From: Bacteroidales bacterium
GTDB taxonomy: Bacteria; Bacteroidota; Bacteroidia; Bacteroidales; UBA1402
Reading direction: 5' to 3'
Assembly: GCA_017380635.1 (NCBI GenBank)
Contig: JAFODP010000018.1
Span: 1 to 64,000 of the forward strand
Length of the DNA stretch: 64,000 nucleotides
Shown: piece by piece, positions 34,243 through 43,624 of the stretch
Numbering within the stretch: the stretch's first letter is position 1
Layout of the letters: the number at the start of each line of letters is the position of its first letter
The notes under the pieces: model-generated
Told to the model about the DNA's origin: nothing
The model's database searches: none
Seen by the model: the letters and a program-made list of their open reading frames with translations, nothing else
Translations under genes and position numbers: made by a program

Positions 34243-35630
34243 ATACCTTATTCGATAAAATCTGGGATGCCCATGTGGTACAGGAAGTTAGCGATGGACC
34301 GACGCAACTCTACATCGACCGCCTGTATTGTCACGAGGTAACCAGTCCGCAAGCTTTCGAAGGACTGCGTCAGAGAGGTTTGCGTTGTTTTCGCCCGGAA
34401 AAAATCTTCTGCATGCCCGACCATAATACACCGAGTATGCATCAGGAACAAGCCATTCAGGATGAAACTTCGCGTCGTCAGGTGGAGAATCTGGAACGCA
34501 ATGCCCGTGAATTCGGACTGCCTTATTTCGGTTTGATGCATCCGCAAAATGGTATCATTCACGTAGTTGGCCCGGAAAACGGACTAAGCCTGCCCGGCAT
34601 GAGCATCGTTTGTGGCGATTCGCATACTTCCACGCATGGCGCCATGGGAGCGGTAGCTTTCGGCATCGGTACCAGCGAAGTAGAAATGGTTTTAGCCTCG
34701 CAATGTATTTTGCAGATGCGTCCCATGACCATGCGCATCAACATCGATGGAAAATTGGGAAAAGGCGTCACTGCCAAAGATTTGGCGCTTTATCTGATTG
34801 CGCAATTGGGCACTGGCGGCGCTACCGGTTACTTTGTGGAATACGCAGGCGAAGCGGTGCGCGATTTGTCGATGGAAGGCCGATTGACGCTTTGTAATCT
34901 CAGCATAGAAATGGGCGCTCGCGGCGGCATGATTGCTCCCGACGAAAAAACTTTTGCCTATATCAAAGATAGCGCTTACGCCCCCAAAGGAGAAGATTGG
35001 GACAAGGCCTTGGCCTATTGGCAAACGCTCAAAAGCGATGACGACGCTGTTTTCGACCGCGAAATTAGTTTCGATGCGAGCCTTATTTCTCCGATGATTA
35101 CTTATGGCACGAATCCCGGCATGGGAATAGCCATCGATGGAAAAATCCCGGAGATTCCCGAAGACGAAACGGCTGCCATTTCTTACAAGAAAGCTTTGGC
35201 TTACATGGACTTACAAGCGGGCGAAAGCATGATTGGCAAGCCGGTGGATTATGTTTTTCTGGGCGCTTGTACCAATGGCCGTATCGAAGATTTCCGCGCA
35301 TTTGCCTCCATCGTGAAAGGCCGACGCAAAGCCGAACATGTAACAGCTTGGTTGGTGCCCGGTTCGTGGAAAGTGCGAGAACAGATACAACAAGAAGGAT
35401 TGGATAAAATATTGCAGGAGGCCGGTTTCGAGATTCGTCAGCCGAGTTGTTCGGCTTGTTTGGCGATGAACGAAGACAAGATTCCTGCCGGCAAATATGC
35501 CGTTTCTACCAGCAACCGCAATTTTGAAGGTCGACAAGGACCGGGTGCACGAACGATGCTGGCCAGCCCGTACACGGCGGCCGCGGCCGCCGTGTACGGG
35601 CGCCTCTCCGACCCCCGCACTTTGCTTTAA
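34239..35630 (+). CDS. leuC: 3-isopropylmalate dehydratase large subunit
   Basis: This 463-residue aconitase-type subunit carries the 4Fe-4S cluster: one Cys in [13 protein letters not shown] and the C-x2-C pair in [12 protein letters not shown]. Early motifs MPDHNTPS and [14 protein letters not shown] are standard. With LeuD it isomerises 2-isopropylmalate; the same pair converts citramalate for isoleucine. It overlaps leuA by 4 bp. The 3' end carries a 36-bp perfect palindrome (35566-35601) encoding [11 protein letters not shown], just where the family has an alanine run. Confidence 0.95.
   Translation: MNTLFDKIWDAHVVQEVSDGPTQLYIDRLYCHEVTSPQAFEGLRQRGLRCFRPEKIFCMPDHNTPSMHQEQAIQDETSRRQVENLERNAREFGLPYFGLMHPQNGIIHVVGPENGLSLPGMSIVCGDSHTSTHGAMGAVAFGIGTSEVEMVLASQCILQMRPMTMRINIDGKLGKGVTAKDLALYLIAQLGTGGATGYFVEYAGEAVRDLSMEGRLTLCNLSIEMGARGGMIAPDEKTFAYIKDSAYAPKGEDWDKALAYWQTLKSDDDAVFDREISFDASLISPMITYGTNPGMGIAIDGKIPEIPEDETAAISYKKALAYMDLQAGESMIGKPVDYVFLGACTNGRIEDFRAFASIVKGRRKAEHVTAWLVPGSWKVREQIQQEGLDKILQEAGFEIRQPSCSACLAMNEDKIPAGKYAVSTSNRNFEGRQGPGARTMLASPYTAAAAAVYGRLSDPRTLL
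35566..35601. repeat. 36-bp perfect palindrome inside leuC
   Basis: The 18-bp half starting gcccgtacacggcggccg at 35566 is followed by its exact reverse complement with no loop. Two overlapping GCGGCCGC sites flank the centre. Because it is a perfect palindrome read in phase, both strands encode [11 protein letters not shown]. Confidence 0.9.
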
Positions 35631-35644
35631 TCAACCATTGCACT

Positions 35645-36250
35645 ATGAAACAAGCATTCCATATCATCACCAGTACTTGCGTGCCTTTGCCTTTGGAAAA
35701 TATCGACACCGACCAAATCATCCCGGCTCGCTTCATGAAAGCCACCACGCGCGATGAACAATTCTTCGGCGAACATCTTTTTCACGATTGGCGTTATTTG
35801 GACGATGGTCGTCCCAATCCAAACTTTGTGCTCAATCAGTCACAGTACAGCGGAGAAATTCTGGTGGCGGGCAAGAACTTTGGTTCGGGTTCGAGTCGTG
35901 AACATGCCGCTTGGGCCATTGCCGGTTACGGTTTCCGCGTAGTGGTGAGCAGCTATTTCGCCGACATTCATAAAAACAACGAACTCAACAATTTTGTCTT
36001 GCCGGTGGTAGTGAGCGAAAGTTTTCTGCAGGCACTTTTCCAATGCATCCAAGAAAATCCCGCCACGCAAGTGGAAGTGAATTTGCCCGAACAACGCATC
36101 AGCAATCTGGCCAATGGACAAAGCGAACATTTCGACATCAACGCTTTCAAGAAACACTGCTTGATGAATGCCTTGGACGACATCGATTTTCTGATGGAGA
36201 ATCAAACAAAAACGGAATTATGGGAACAAGAACACAAACAACATTCATAG
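35645..36250 (+). CDS. leuD: 3-isopropylmalate dehydratase small subunit
   Basis: This 201-residue swivel-domain partner of LeuC has the family motifs NIDTDQIIPARF near the start and AGKNFGSGSSREHAAWA in the middle, which positions the substrate. It lies 14 bp after leuC and its last 31 bp overlap the next gene. The length is normal for the Bacteroidetes form. Confidence 0.94.
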   Translation: MKQAFHIITSTCVPLPLENIDTDQIIPARFMKATTRDEQFFGEHLFHDWRYLDDGRPNPNFVLNQSQYSGEILVAGKNFGSGSSREHAAWAIAGYGFRVVVSSYFADIHKNNELNNFVLPVVVSESFLQALFQCIQENPATQVEVNLPEQRISNLANGQSEHFDINAFKKHCLMNALDDIDFLMENQTKTELWEQEHKQHS

Positions 36251-37764
36251 AACTTTTAGACACCACCCTGCGCGACGGCGAACAGACCAGCGGGGTATCT
36301 TTCGTGCCTCATGAAAAACTGATGATGGCACGCATGTTGCTCGAAGATTTGAAACTCGATCGCATAGAAGTGGCTTCAGCGCGCGTATCGCAAGGCGAAC
36401 AGGATGCTGTCAGGATGATTTGCGAATGGGCCAGACAGCACGACATGTTGCAAAAAGTAGAAGTATTGGGCTTCGTGGATGGAGGCGCTTCGGCCGACTG
36501 GATTCGACAGGCGGGCGGCAAAGTGCTCAATCTGCTTTGCAAAGGCAGCGAAAAACACTGTCGTTGTCAGCTCCATAAAAGCCCCGAAGAACATATCGCC
36601 GATGTGCTGGCCTGTATAAAAGACGCTATCGATAAAGGACTGGAAGTGAATGTTTATCTGGAAGATTGGAGCAACGGCATGAAAGACAGTCCCGACTACG
36701 TTTTCGCGTTGGTGGACGCTTTGAGCCAAAGCCCGGTGCGTCGCATCATGTTGCCCGACACCTTGGGCGTACTGAATCCTTTGCAGGTGCACGAATTTGT
36801 GAGCGCCATGACACAACGCTACCCGCAGACTCATTTCGATTTTCACGCGCACAACGATTACGATTTGGCCGTGAGCAACGCCATCGCTGCCGCGATGGCG
36901 GGCTGTCGCTGTCTGCACACCACCATCAACGGACTGGGCGAACGCGCCGGCAATGCGCCCTTATCGAGCATACAAGCCATTCTGAAAGATCATTTTCATA
37001 TACACACCAACATCGACGAAAGCCGTCTGAACGAAGCCAGCCGCGTGGTGGAATCGTATTCGGGCATCAGCATTCCGGCCAATGAACCCATCGTGGGCGA
37101 ACATGTTTTCACGCAAGTGGCCGGCATTCACGCCGATGGCGACAATAAACAGAATCTCTACTGCAACGACTTATTGCCCGAACGTTTCGGTCGAAAAAGA
37201 GAATATGCTTTGGGCAAGAACAGCGGCAAAGCCAGCATCCGCAAAAATCTGGAAGCGCTCGGCCTGCAACTCGACGAAGATGCCATGCGCAAAGTAACGC
37301 AACGCATCATCGAATTGGGCGACAAGAAAGAAGAAGTCACTCCGGAAGATTTGCCCTACATCGTCAGCGACGTTCTCAAACACGACGTGAAGGAAGAATT
37401 GGTGAAACTGAAAAGCTATATCGTCAATCTGGCCAGCGGCCTCAAACCCATGGCCACGCTGAAAATTGAAATCCGTGGCAAAGAATACGAAGAAAGCAGC
37501 AGTGGCGACGGTCAGTACGATGCCTTTGTGCGAGCGCTCCGCAAAGTGTACAAACAAACGCTCGGACGCAGTTTCCCCATGCTGACCAATTACGCAGTAA
37601 CCATTCCGCCCGGCGGTCGTACCGACGCTTTCGTACAAACCGTCATCAGTTGGAGTTATCAAGGTAAGGAATTCCGCACCCGCGGCCTCGATGCCGACCA
37701 GACGGAAGCCGCCATCAAAGCTACGCTGAAAATGCTGAATATGATAGAAGAAAACTACGATTAA
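36220..37764 (+). CDS. Second LeuA-type synthase, probably citramalate synthase
   Basis: This 514-residue enzyme is a paralogue of LeuA with the HMGL-type barrel: [15 protein letters not shown] at the start, [13 protein letters not shown] for the metal His pair, and [14 protein letters not shown]. The C-terminal 120 residues form the regulatory domain. Compared with LeuA, the sequence in the substrate pocket region differs widely (for example [15 protein letters not shown]). Such enzymes in leu operons usually make (R)-citramalate from pyruvate for isoleucine. The start at 36220 (MGTRTQTTF) overlaps leuD by 31 bp. CimA is favoured; a homocitrate or second isopropylmalate synthase is possible. 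Confidence 0.8.
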   Translation: MGTRTQTTFIELLDTTLRDGEQTSGVSFVPHEKLMMARMLLEDLKLDRIEVASARVSQGEQDAVRMICEWARQHDMLQKVEVLGFVDGGASADWIRQAGGKVLNLLCKGSEKHCRCQLHKSPEEHIADVLACIKDAIDKGLEVNVYLEDWSNGMKDSPDYVFALVDALSQSPVRRIMLPDTLGVLNPLQVHEFVSAMTQRYPQTHFDFHAHNDYDLAVSNAIAAAMAGCRCLHTTINGLGERAGNAPLSSIQAILKDHFHIHTNIDESRLNEASRVVESYSGISIPANEPIVGEHVFTQVAGIHADGDNKQNLYCNDLLPERFGRKREYALGKNSGKASIRKNLEALGLQLDEDAMRKVTQRIIELGDKKEEVTPEDLPYIVSDVLKHDVKEELVKLKSYIVNLASGLKPMATLKIEIRGKEYEESSSGDGQYDAFVRALRKVYKQTLGRSFPMLTNYAVTIPPGGRTDAFVQTVISWSYQGKEFRTRGLDADQTEAAIKATLKMLNMIEENYD

Positions 37765-37774
37765 ACATAGCGCT

Positions 37775-38836
37775 ATGAATCTGAGAATTGCCGTATTGGC
37801 CGGCGATGGCATCGGCCCTGAAATATCTGTGCAAGGCGTGAAAGTTGTGCAAGCCATCTGCGAAAAATTCGGACACGAACTACAATTGGAATATGCCATC
37901 TGCGGCGCCGACGCCATCGATCAGGTGGGCGATCCTTTTCCCGAAAGCACTTTTCAAGTGTGCCAAAAGGCCGATGCGGTGCTGTTCTCGGCCGTCGGCG
38001 ACCCCAAATACGACAACGACCCTCAGGCCAAAGTACGACCCGAACAAGGCTTGTTGGCCATGCGCAAAAAACTCGGATTGTTTGCCAATATTCGTCCGGT
38101 AGAAACCTTCAAGTGCCTGATTCACAAATCGCCTTTGCGCGCCGAGATAGTAGAAAAGGCCGACTTCATCTGCATACGCGAACTGACCGGCGGCATGTAT
38201 TTCGGTGAAAAATACCAAGACAACGACAAGGCCTACGACACCAATTTCTATACGCGTCACGAGATAGAACGCATCTTGAAAGTAGCCTACGATTACGCCT
38301 TGAAACGCCGCAAACACCTGACGGTGGTAGACAAAGCCAACGTACTGGCATCCTCGCGTTTATGGCGACAAATCGCCCAGGAAATGGCGCCGCTTTATCC
38401 CGACGTGAACACCGATTTTATGTATGTAGACAACGCTGCCATGCGCATGATTCAGGAACCGTCATTCTTCGATGTCATCGTGACGGAAAATACTTTCGGC
38501 GACATTCTCACCGACGAAGGCTCCGTTATCAGCGGCTCGATGGGCTTGCTGGCCTCAGCCTCGACAGGAGAAGGAACGCCCGTGTTCGAACCTATTCACG
38601 GTAGCTGGCCGCAAGCCAAAGGCAAGAATATTGCCAATCCGCTGGCGCAGATTCTGTCGGTGGCCATGCTTTTTGAATATTTCGATTTGCAAGAAGAAGC
38701 CGCCCTTGTTCGCCGGGCCGTAAACGCATCTTTGGATGCTTGCGTCCGCACACCGGAAATCCAGGTGGAAGGCGGCGCTCATTACGGCACCCGCGAAGTG
38801 GGCGAATGGATAGTGGATTACATCAAACAAGCTTGA
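37775..38836 (+). CDS. leuB: 3-isopropylmalate dehydrogenase
   Basis: This 353-residue NAD-dependent decarboxylating dehydrogenase completes the operon. It shows the start [18 protein letters not shown], the [12 protein letters not shown] active-site block, the catalytic Lys-Asn region [15 protein letters not shown], the metal-binding [15 protein letters not shown] and the NAD-binding PIHGSWP with GKNIANP. It also acts on 3-methylmalate in the citramalate route. It ends 7 bp from the convergent lptD, with no terminator seen between them. Confidence 0.95.
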   Translation: MNLRIAVLAGDGIGPEISVQGVKVVQAICEKFGHELQLEYAICGADAIDQVGDPFPESTFQVCQKADAVLFSAVGDPKYDNDPQAKVRPEQGLLAMRKKLGLFANIRPVETFKCLIHKSPLRAEIVEKADFICIRELTGGMYFGEKYQDNDKAYDTNFYTRHEIERILKVAYDYALKRRKHLTVVDKANVLASSRLWRQIAQEMAPLYPDVNTDFMYVDNAAMRMIQEPSFFDVIVTENTFGDILTDEGSVISGSMGLLASASTGEGTPVFEPIHGSWPQAKGKNIANPLAQILSVAMLFEYFDLQEEAALVRRAVNASLDACVRTPEIQVEGGAHYGTREVGEWIVDYIKQA

Positions 38837-38843
38837 ACTTTTC

Positions 38844-41618
38844 TCATCTCACACCCCAAACCACGTTGTCACGCGGATTCTGACGCTGTTCGTACTTGAG
38901 GTCTTGCAACATGCCCGACTTCACACGAATAGAAAAGTTGTACGATTTGTATCGTCCGATGGGAATGAAACTGGCAGACATCACCCAACAGTGAAGGTCG
39001 CGCGAAACGGTACAGTTCATGGTGGACAATTGCTTGGTATCGAAGTTGTAACTGCTTGAAGCCGTCAGTTTCCATTTGTCGGTGAGCGAAAGATTTCCGT
39101 TGAAACTGAGGTTGTGCGACAGTTTGTGATCGTATTCCAAGCGTTCCTTGTTGAAGGTGGAACGTGCATAACGCAGGGTATAACTCAAAGAAAAACTCCA
39201 AGGCAAGGTGTAAGGTTTGTACAAAGCTTCTTCCGGATCGACAGGTTTTTCGGAAGATGCGCTTGCCGCGCCGCCAGGCGCGGCAGCTCCCGTCGCTTGG
39301 CCATCGGCCGAAAAGCCTCCGCCCTCATTGTTCTTGGAAGCACCTTCCGTCTTTTCCTTTTTCTTGAAAGTATCGTTGTTGATGGTATAAGAGAATGATG
39401 TACCCGTACTGATAAGTCGGCCAGGAATGCCGTATTTCTGGAACTGTGTCACATTCACACGCACCGGATTGCCCGCACTGTTCAGCTGATAGGTATAAGG
39501 ATCGAAAGCTCCGCTCAGGTTCAAGGTATATTTCGAACCGAATTTGATACGGATATTCGCGTTGATATTGCTCCAATTCAAACTATCGGCTGCCAAATTG
39601 TAGGACGAACCGAAAGAAAAGTTATCGATGAGACTCACTTTCTTGAAAGAATTTTCCTCGGTGGTATCCTTGTCGTTGCGCACCTTCATTTCCAAGTTGT
39701 TGGCCACGGTAAAGTTGACATTGCCCGACTTACCCTGACCCGGTGTTCCGTACAAAGAGTTCTGGAAATGCGAATAAGTCTGCTTTTGAGGTCGGCCGGC
39801 AGCGTCCACATATTCCAAGGTTTCGTAATAGCCGTATTTTTCATCACCGAAATCGGGACGATAAGAGAACGATACCGAAGGCGTCAACACGTGACGAATC
39901 ATATTCACCTTGGTACCAAAGAGTTGCGGCAGCGGCTGGAAATAACCGTAAAGTTTGGTCGAAGCACTCACGCTGGCATTGTAATCCCACACACGATGGA
40001 AACCCCAGATGGTATCGTTCATCACACGGTCGAGCTCCGGATCGTAATATTTATCGGTACGATTGGTGTACCAACGCTCGGTATACGAGAACGAAGGCGT
40101 CACATTGATATAATTGAGCACGGTAAAAGTAGCACTCACCGGAACGCTGTGTTTCATACCGTTACGCCAGTCTTTGATAAGCGACTTGTTGAAAAAGTCG
40201 TATTCTTTCACTTCGGAAATACTGTTGGCCAAGGTTCCCGAATAACTCATGCTGATTTTTTCGTAGAAACGTTCCTTGCCCACCGCTTCCTTACGTTTGA
40301 AGGGATAAAAACGCGGCACACTCAAACTCATATTGGGCAAAGACACCGTCAAAGTAGAGTCTTTACTGCGCTGGGTCACGCTGGCGCTGGCACTGATGCT
40401 GAGCGGAAAATCGGGAAAACGTTGCGAGAAGTTGATGCTGGAGCTCTTGGTATTCTGCGCAAAAGCATCGGGATTGTAATACGAGTTCAAGTCGTTGCGC
40501 GAGTAACCGCTGGTAGAGAAATTCACCGAAGCCGAGAACGATCGATAGGGATTGGCTTTCGCATCCTGCGCATGACTCCAGGTAATACTCATGTTGGACG
40601 ATTCCGAATAGTCGGGCAAGCCCTTTTCGCTATTGGCCGTCAACAGATACGAGAAAGCGAAACTGCCCGAGAATTTATATCGCTGACGATAATTGCTTCG
40701 CGCTCGTACACCCCAGGAGCCTTTGGTGTAATATTCTCCCGTCAGGGCCAAATCGAAATAATCGTTCACCGCAAAATAATATCCACCATCGCGCAAATAG
40801 AAACCTCGCGACATTTCATCGCCATAAGTGGGCGTGATGATACCCGAAGAATATTCCGAACTGAAAGGGAAATAACCGAATGGCACCACCAATGGCAAAT
40901 GCACGTCTTCCACCACCAAATGGGCCGGTCCGGTAACGATATTCTTGCCCGGACGCACCTTGGCTTTGCTCAATTGCAGATAGAAGTGAGGGTGTTCGTG
41001 GTCTTCGCAAGTGGTGTATTTTCCGTCGGTCATAAACATGGCATCGTCGTCCATCTTTTTGGTTCGTCCGCTCACCACATAACCTTCGCCTTGCTGGGTC
41101 ACCACATTGGAAATAATACCTTTCTGCGAAACGAAGTTGTATTTCAAATCGCGACTTTCGTAAGAGCCGCTCTTGTCGGTGAACACCGGATTGCCGCTGA
41201 CATTGCCGGCACTGTCGCGCAGACCTACTGCAAAAATGGTGGAGCTGTCCATGTTCATCATGATGTAGCCGCCGCTCAAATCCATTTCGCCATAAAGCAC
41301 CTTGCCATCCTTGTAAAGATGCGCCGTACCGTTGGCACTGAAAGTCATGGAGTCGGTCGATTCGAAGGTGATGATTTCGGTGAGCGAAGCCATGTCGTCC
41401 TTCTTGGGTTTGGCAATGCTGTCGGTGGGAGCAAGCGCGGTGCTGTCTGTTGCGGTGGAGGCAAGGCCGAGCGCGGTGCTGTCGTTGAAGCCGGCCGCGA
41501 CTGCGTCGCGGCCGGCTTCAACCTGCGCAGAAACAGACACAGTCATCGAGAGCATCATTGCCATGATGCCCAGCCATCGCAAGAAAAATGCTTGGTTGAT
41601 GCGCTTGTGTCCCTTCAT
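38844..41618 (-). CDS. lptD: LptD-like outer membrane LPS assembly protein
   Basis: This 924-residue protein has a signal sequence (MAMMLSMTVSVSAQ region), an N-terminal OstA/jellyroll-like part (about 90-230: SADGTAHLYKDGKV-type repeats, IVTGPAHLVVEDVHLPL) and a long C-terminal beta-barrel with alternating strands, the layout of LptD, which inserts LPS in the outer membrane. Start at MKGHKRINQ (41618) is preferred over a 12-residue longer form. Two inverted repeats lie in the coding region: 41485-41521 near the signal peptide, encoding VEAGRDAVAAGFN, and a 9-bp-arm one near 39264-39285 in an Ala/Gly-rich linker. It follows the HD gene by 45 bp. Confidence 0.85.
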   Translation of the reverse strand: MKGHKRINQAFFLRWLGIMAMMLSMTVSVSAQVEAGRDAVAAGFNDSTALGLASTATDSTALAPTDSIAKPKKDDMASLTEIITFESTDSMTFSANGTAHLYKDGKVLYGEMDLSGGYIMMNMDSSTIFAVGLRDSAGNVSGNPVFTDKSGSYESRDLKYNFVSQKGIISNVVTQQGEGYVVSGRTKKMDDDAMFMTDGKYTTCEDHEHPHFYLQLSKAKVRPGKNIVTGPAHLVVEDVHLPLVVPFGYFPFSSEYSSGIITPTYGDEMSRGFYLRDGGYYFAVNDYFDLALTGEYYTKGSWGVRARSNYRQRYKFSGSFAFSYLLTANSEKGLPDYSESSNMSITWSHAQDAKANPYRSFSASVNFSTSGYSRNDLNSYYNPDAFAQNTKSSSINFSQRFPDFPLSISASASVTQRSKDSTLTVSLPNMSLSVPRFYPFKRKEAVGKERFYEKISMSYSGTLANSISEVKEYDFFNKSLIKDWRNGMKHSVPVSATFTVLNYINVTPSFSYTERWYTNRTDKYYDPELDRVMNDTIWGFHRVWDYNASVSASTKLYGYFQPLPQLFGTKVNMIRHVLTPSVSFSYRPDFGDEKYGYYETLEYVDAAGRPQKQTYSHFQNSLYGTPGQGKSGNVNFTVANNLEMKVRNDKDTTEENSFKKVSLIDNFSFGSSYNLAADSLNWSNINANIRIKFGSKYTLNLSGAFDPYTYQLNSAGNPVRVNVTQFQKYGIPGRLISTGTSFSYTINNDTFKKKEKTEGASKNNEGGGFSADGQATGAAAPGGAASASSEKPVDPEEALYKPYTLPWSFSLSYTLRYARSTFNKERLEYDHKLSHNLSFNGNLSLTDKWKLTASSSYNFDTKQLSTMNCTVSRDLHCWVMSASFIPIGRYKSYNFSIRVKSGMLQDLKYEQRQNPRDNVVWGVR
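41485..41521. repeat. Inverted repeat inside the start of lptD
   Basis: Sixteen-bp perfect arms (41485-41500 with 41506-41521) around ctgcg. It sits just after the predicted signal peptide and is GC-rich like the leuC palindrome. Confidence 0.85.
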
Positions 41619-41663
41619 TTCACTAATGTCAATAAGCCGACAAAAGTACAACAATAGGCGCGA

Positions 41664-42290
41664 TTATAAAAATCTTTGCCCCCAATTATCGAAGCGCTGC
41701 AAGGATTCCGGACCAAATTTTTCCAGTTTGGCACGCGCCTGCGCAAAGTCGCTTTCTCGGTCGAGATGGGTTTTCGAAAAGAATTTATCGGCAAAACAGA
41801 TCAATTGTTCTTCTTCGCTCTGCGGACTAAAATCTTGCAAAGGCAATGGCAAAGCTGCTTGCACAATGCGTTCCACGGTGAGTCCCGTTCCGGTATGACG
41901 TTCGCAAACACGTGCGCAAGCCTCCAAATCGGCCGCGGTTAAATCGAGACTTTCCACTTCGGTGGCATAATCAAAGGCGGTTTTCTCAGAAGCGAACGAT
42001 GCCGTTTCCAAAATCGGAATCAAAGCGCGCAGCATGGCCGCTCCTTCCACGCCGTGACGGATATAAGCCTCTGTACCAAAACAATGAATAGAAGGCGCGT
42101 CCACTTTCAGCACACCGATATCGTGCAGCAGCGCAGCCTGTTCCACCAAACGTCGATTCATCGGCAAAGCCGGATGCTTGTCCATCAGACGCAAAGCCAA
42201 ATCGGCCACCGCACGACTATGTTGGTAAACCACCTGATACAGCGCCTCGTTAGGGTCGATATAATAATGAAGAATTTCTATCGCATTCAT
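41664..42290 (-). CDS. HD-domain phosphohydrolase family protein
   Basis: This 208-residue protein has an HD domain: the first His in YQHSRAVADLAL, the HD doublet in ALLHDIGVLKVD, then HGVEGAAML and a later His/Asp region. HD proteins cut phosphate esters or nucleotides with metal help. The substrate is not known. It is the first gene of a unit with lptD, 45 bp apart. A TTACTTTG sequence at 42368-42361 on the minus strand may be its -7 box with one mismatch. Confidence 0.82.
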   Translation of the reverse strand: MNAIEILHYYIDPNEALYQVVYQHSRAVADLALRLMDKHPALPMNRRLVEQAALLHDIGVLKVDAPSIHCFGTEAYIRHGVEGAAMLRALIPILETASFASEKTAFDYATEVESLDLTAADLEACARVCERHTGTGLTVERIVQAALPLPLQDFSPQSEEEQLICFADKFFSKTHLDRESDFAQARAKLEKFGPESLQRFDNWGQRFL

Positions 42291-42415
42291 AAATAATCAT
42301 CTCATTGCGAGCCCGATAAACAAGCCCGATTTTTTTGTTCAACTCTGGTATAATTTTTTGCAAAGTAAATAAAAATCAACGATTTTTGCAGAGCGAAAAA
42401 GCAAGCCCGTTTTTC

Positions 42416-43618
42416 ATGAGAAAATTCCGTTCCTTTTGTTTGTTCTTAAGCCTCTTTAGCCTGATAACAGGCGCACTTGCCTTGTGTTCCTGCAAAAAGC
42501 AAGAGCGCGATAAAACCGACATTCCAAGCAAGGCGGAAATCATTTGCGGCGCCGAACAATGCGAACGTTATTTTCCCCTGCTGAAAGACAAACATTTTGC
42601 CTTGGTGGTGAACCAGACTTCGCGTATCGGAGAAAAACATCTGGTAGACAGTCTTTGCGCTGCCGGCTTGCGTCCCGATTTCATTTTCGCCCTAGAACAT
42701 GGTTTCCGCGGACAAGCCGATGCCGGAGCCAAAATCGTCGATGGCAAAGACTCGCGCAGCGGACTGGACATTGTTTCCCTTTACGGCAAAAACAAGAAAC
42801 CTTCGCCCGAACACTTGCAGAAACTCGATTACGTAGTGTTTGATATTCAAGATGTTGGCTGTCGTTTTTATACTTACTTGAGCAGTCTGCATTACATCAT
42901 GGAAGCTTGCGCCGAAAACAAGGTCAAACTATTGTTGCTCGATCGACCCAATCCCAACGATTATGTGGACGGACCTTTGCTCGAGAGCGATTGCCGTTCG
43001 TTCGTGGGCATGCATCCCATTCCCGTGTTGCATGGTTGTACTTTAGGCGAAATGGCCCGCATGATAAACGGCGAAAAATGGATTGGCGACAGCTGCGCAC
43101 TCCACATCATCGAAGTGAAAAACTGGCAACACGGACAAAGTTATTCCCTGCCCGTCAAGCCATCGCCCAACTTGCCCAACGACAGAGCCATCCGACTGTA
43201 TCCCAGCCTTTGTCTTTTCGAAGGAAGCATCGTCAGCGTGGGCCGCGGCACCACCGACGCTTTTCAAATGCTGGGCCTTCCCGACAGCAGTTACGGCCAG
43301 TTTAGTTTTACGCCCCGCAGCTTGCCCGGTTTCGACACGCGTCCCATGTATCAAGACCAGCCATGCTACGGATTGGATTTGCGTCAAGATTCTGTCACCC
43401 AAGGATTTTCATTGAAATATCTTATCTACTTTCTGGAAAGGACTCCCCATAAAGCAAGCTTTTTCAGCCGCGCTGCCTTTTTCGATTTGCTGGCCGGCAA
43501 TCATCGTCTGCGCGAGCAATTGCTGCAAGGCCTGAGCGAAGAAGAAATCCGTCGTTCATGGGAAGCCGATTTACAAAATTATCGAGCAAAAAGATCGTTG
43601 TACCTACTATATAAATAA
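42416..43618 (+). CDS. DUF1343 lipoprotein, NamZ-type exo-muramidase
   Basis: This 400-residue protein matches DUF1343, a family now known to include NamZ, which releases terminal MurNAc from peptidoglycan fragments. Family blocks are KHFALVVNQTSRIG, FALEHGFRGQADAG, VVFDIQDVGCRFYTYL, LLDRPNP and GRGTTDAFQMLG. The signal peptide ends with CSC, a likely lipobox, so the protein should be membrane-anchored in the envelope. The start at 42416 is the first Met before the signal sequence; the frame upstream is not signal-like. The amidase gene follows after 6 bp, so both probably serve cell-wall turnover. Confidence 0.85.
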   Translation: MRKFRSFCLFLSLFSLITGALALCSCKKQERDKTDIPSKAEIICGAEQCERYFPLLKDKHFALVVNQTSRIGEKHLVDSLCAAGLRPDFIFALEHGFRGQADAGAKIVDGKDSRSGLDIVSLYGKNKKPSPEHLQKLDYVVFDIQDVGCRFYTYLSSLHYIMEACAENKVKLLLLDRPNPNDYVDGPLLESDCRSFVGMHPIPVLHGCTLGEMARMINGEKWIGDSCALHIIEVKNWQHGQSYSLPVKPSPNLPNDRAIRLYPSLCLFEGSIVSVGRGTTDAFQMLGLPDSSYGQFSFTPRSLPGFDTRPMYQDQPCYGLDLRQDSVTQGFSLKYLIYFLERTPHKASFFSRAAFFDLLAGNHRLREQLLQGLSEEEIRRSWEADLQNYRAKRSLYLLYK

Positions 43619-43624
43619 GCTGTT

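Noticed and set aside
39768..41657. 629-codon open frame on the plus strand opposite lptD
   Set aside because: It is the exact antisense of lptD, has no domain likeness, and carries the Arg/His/Ile-rich look of a complementary-strand shadow.
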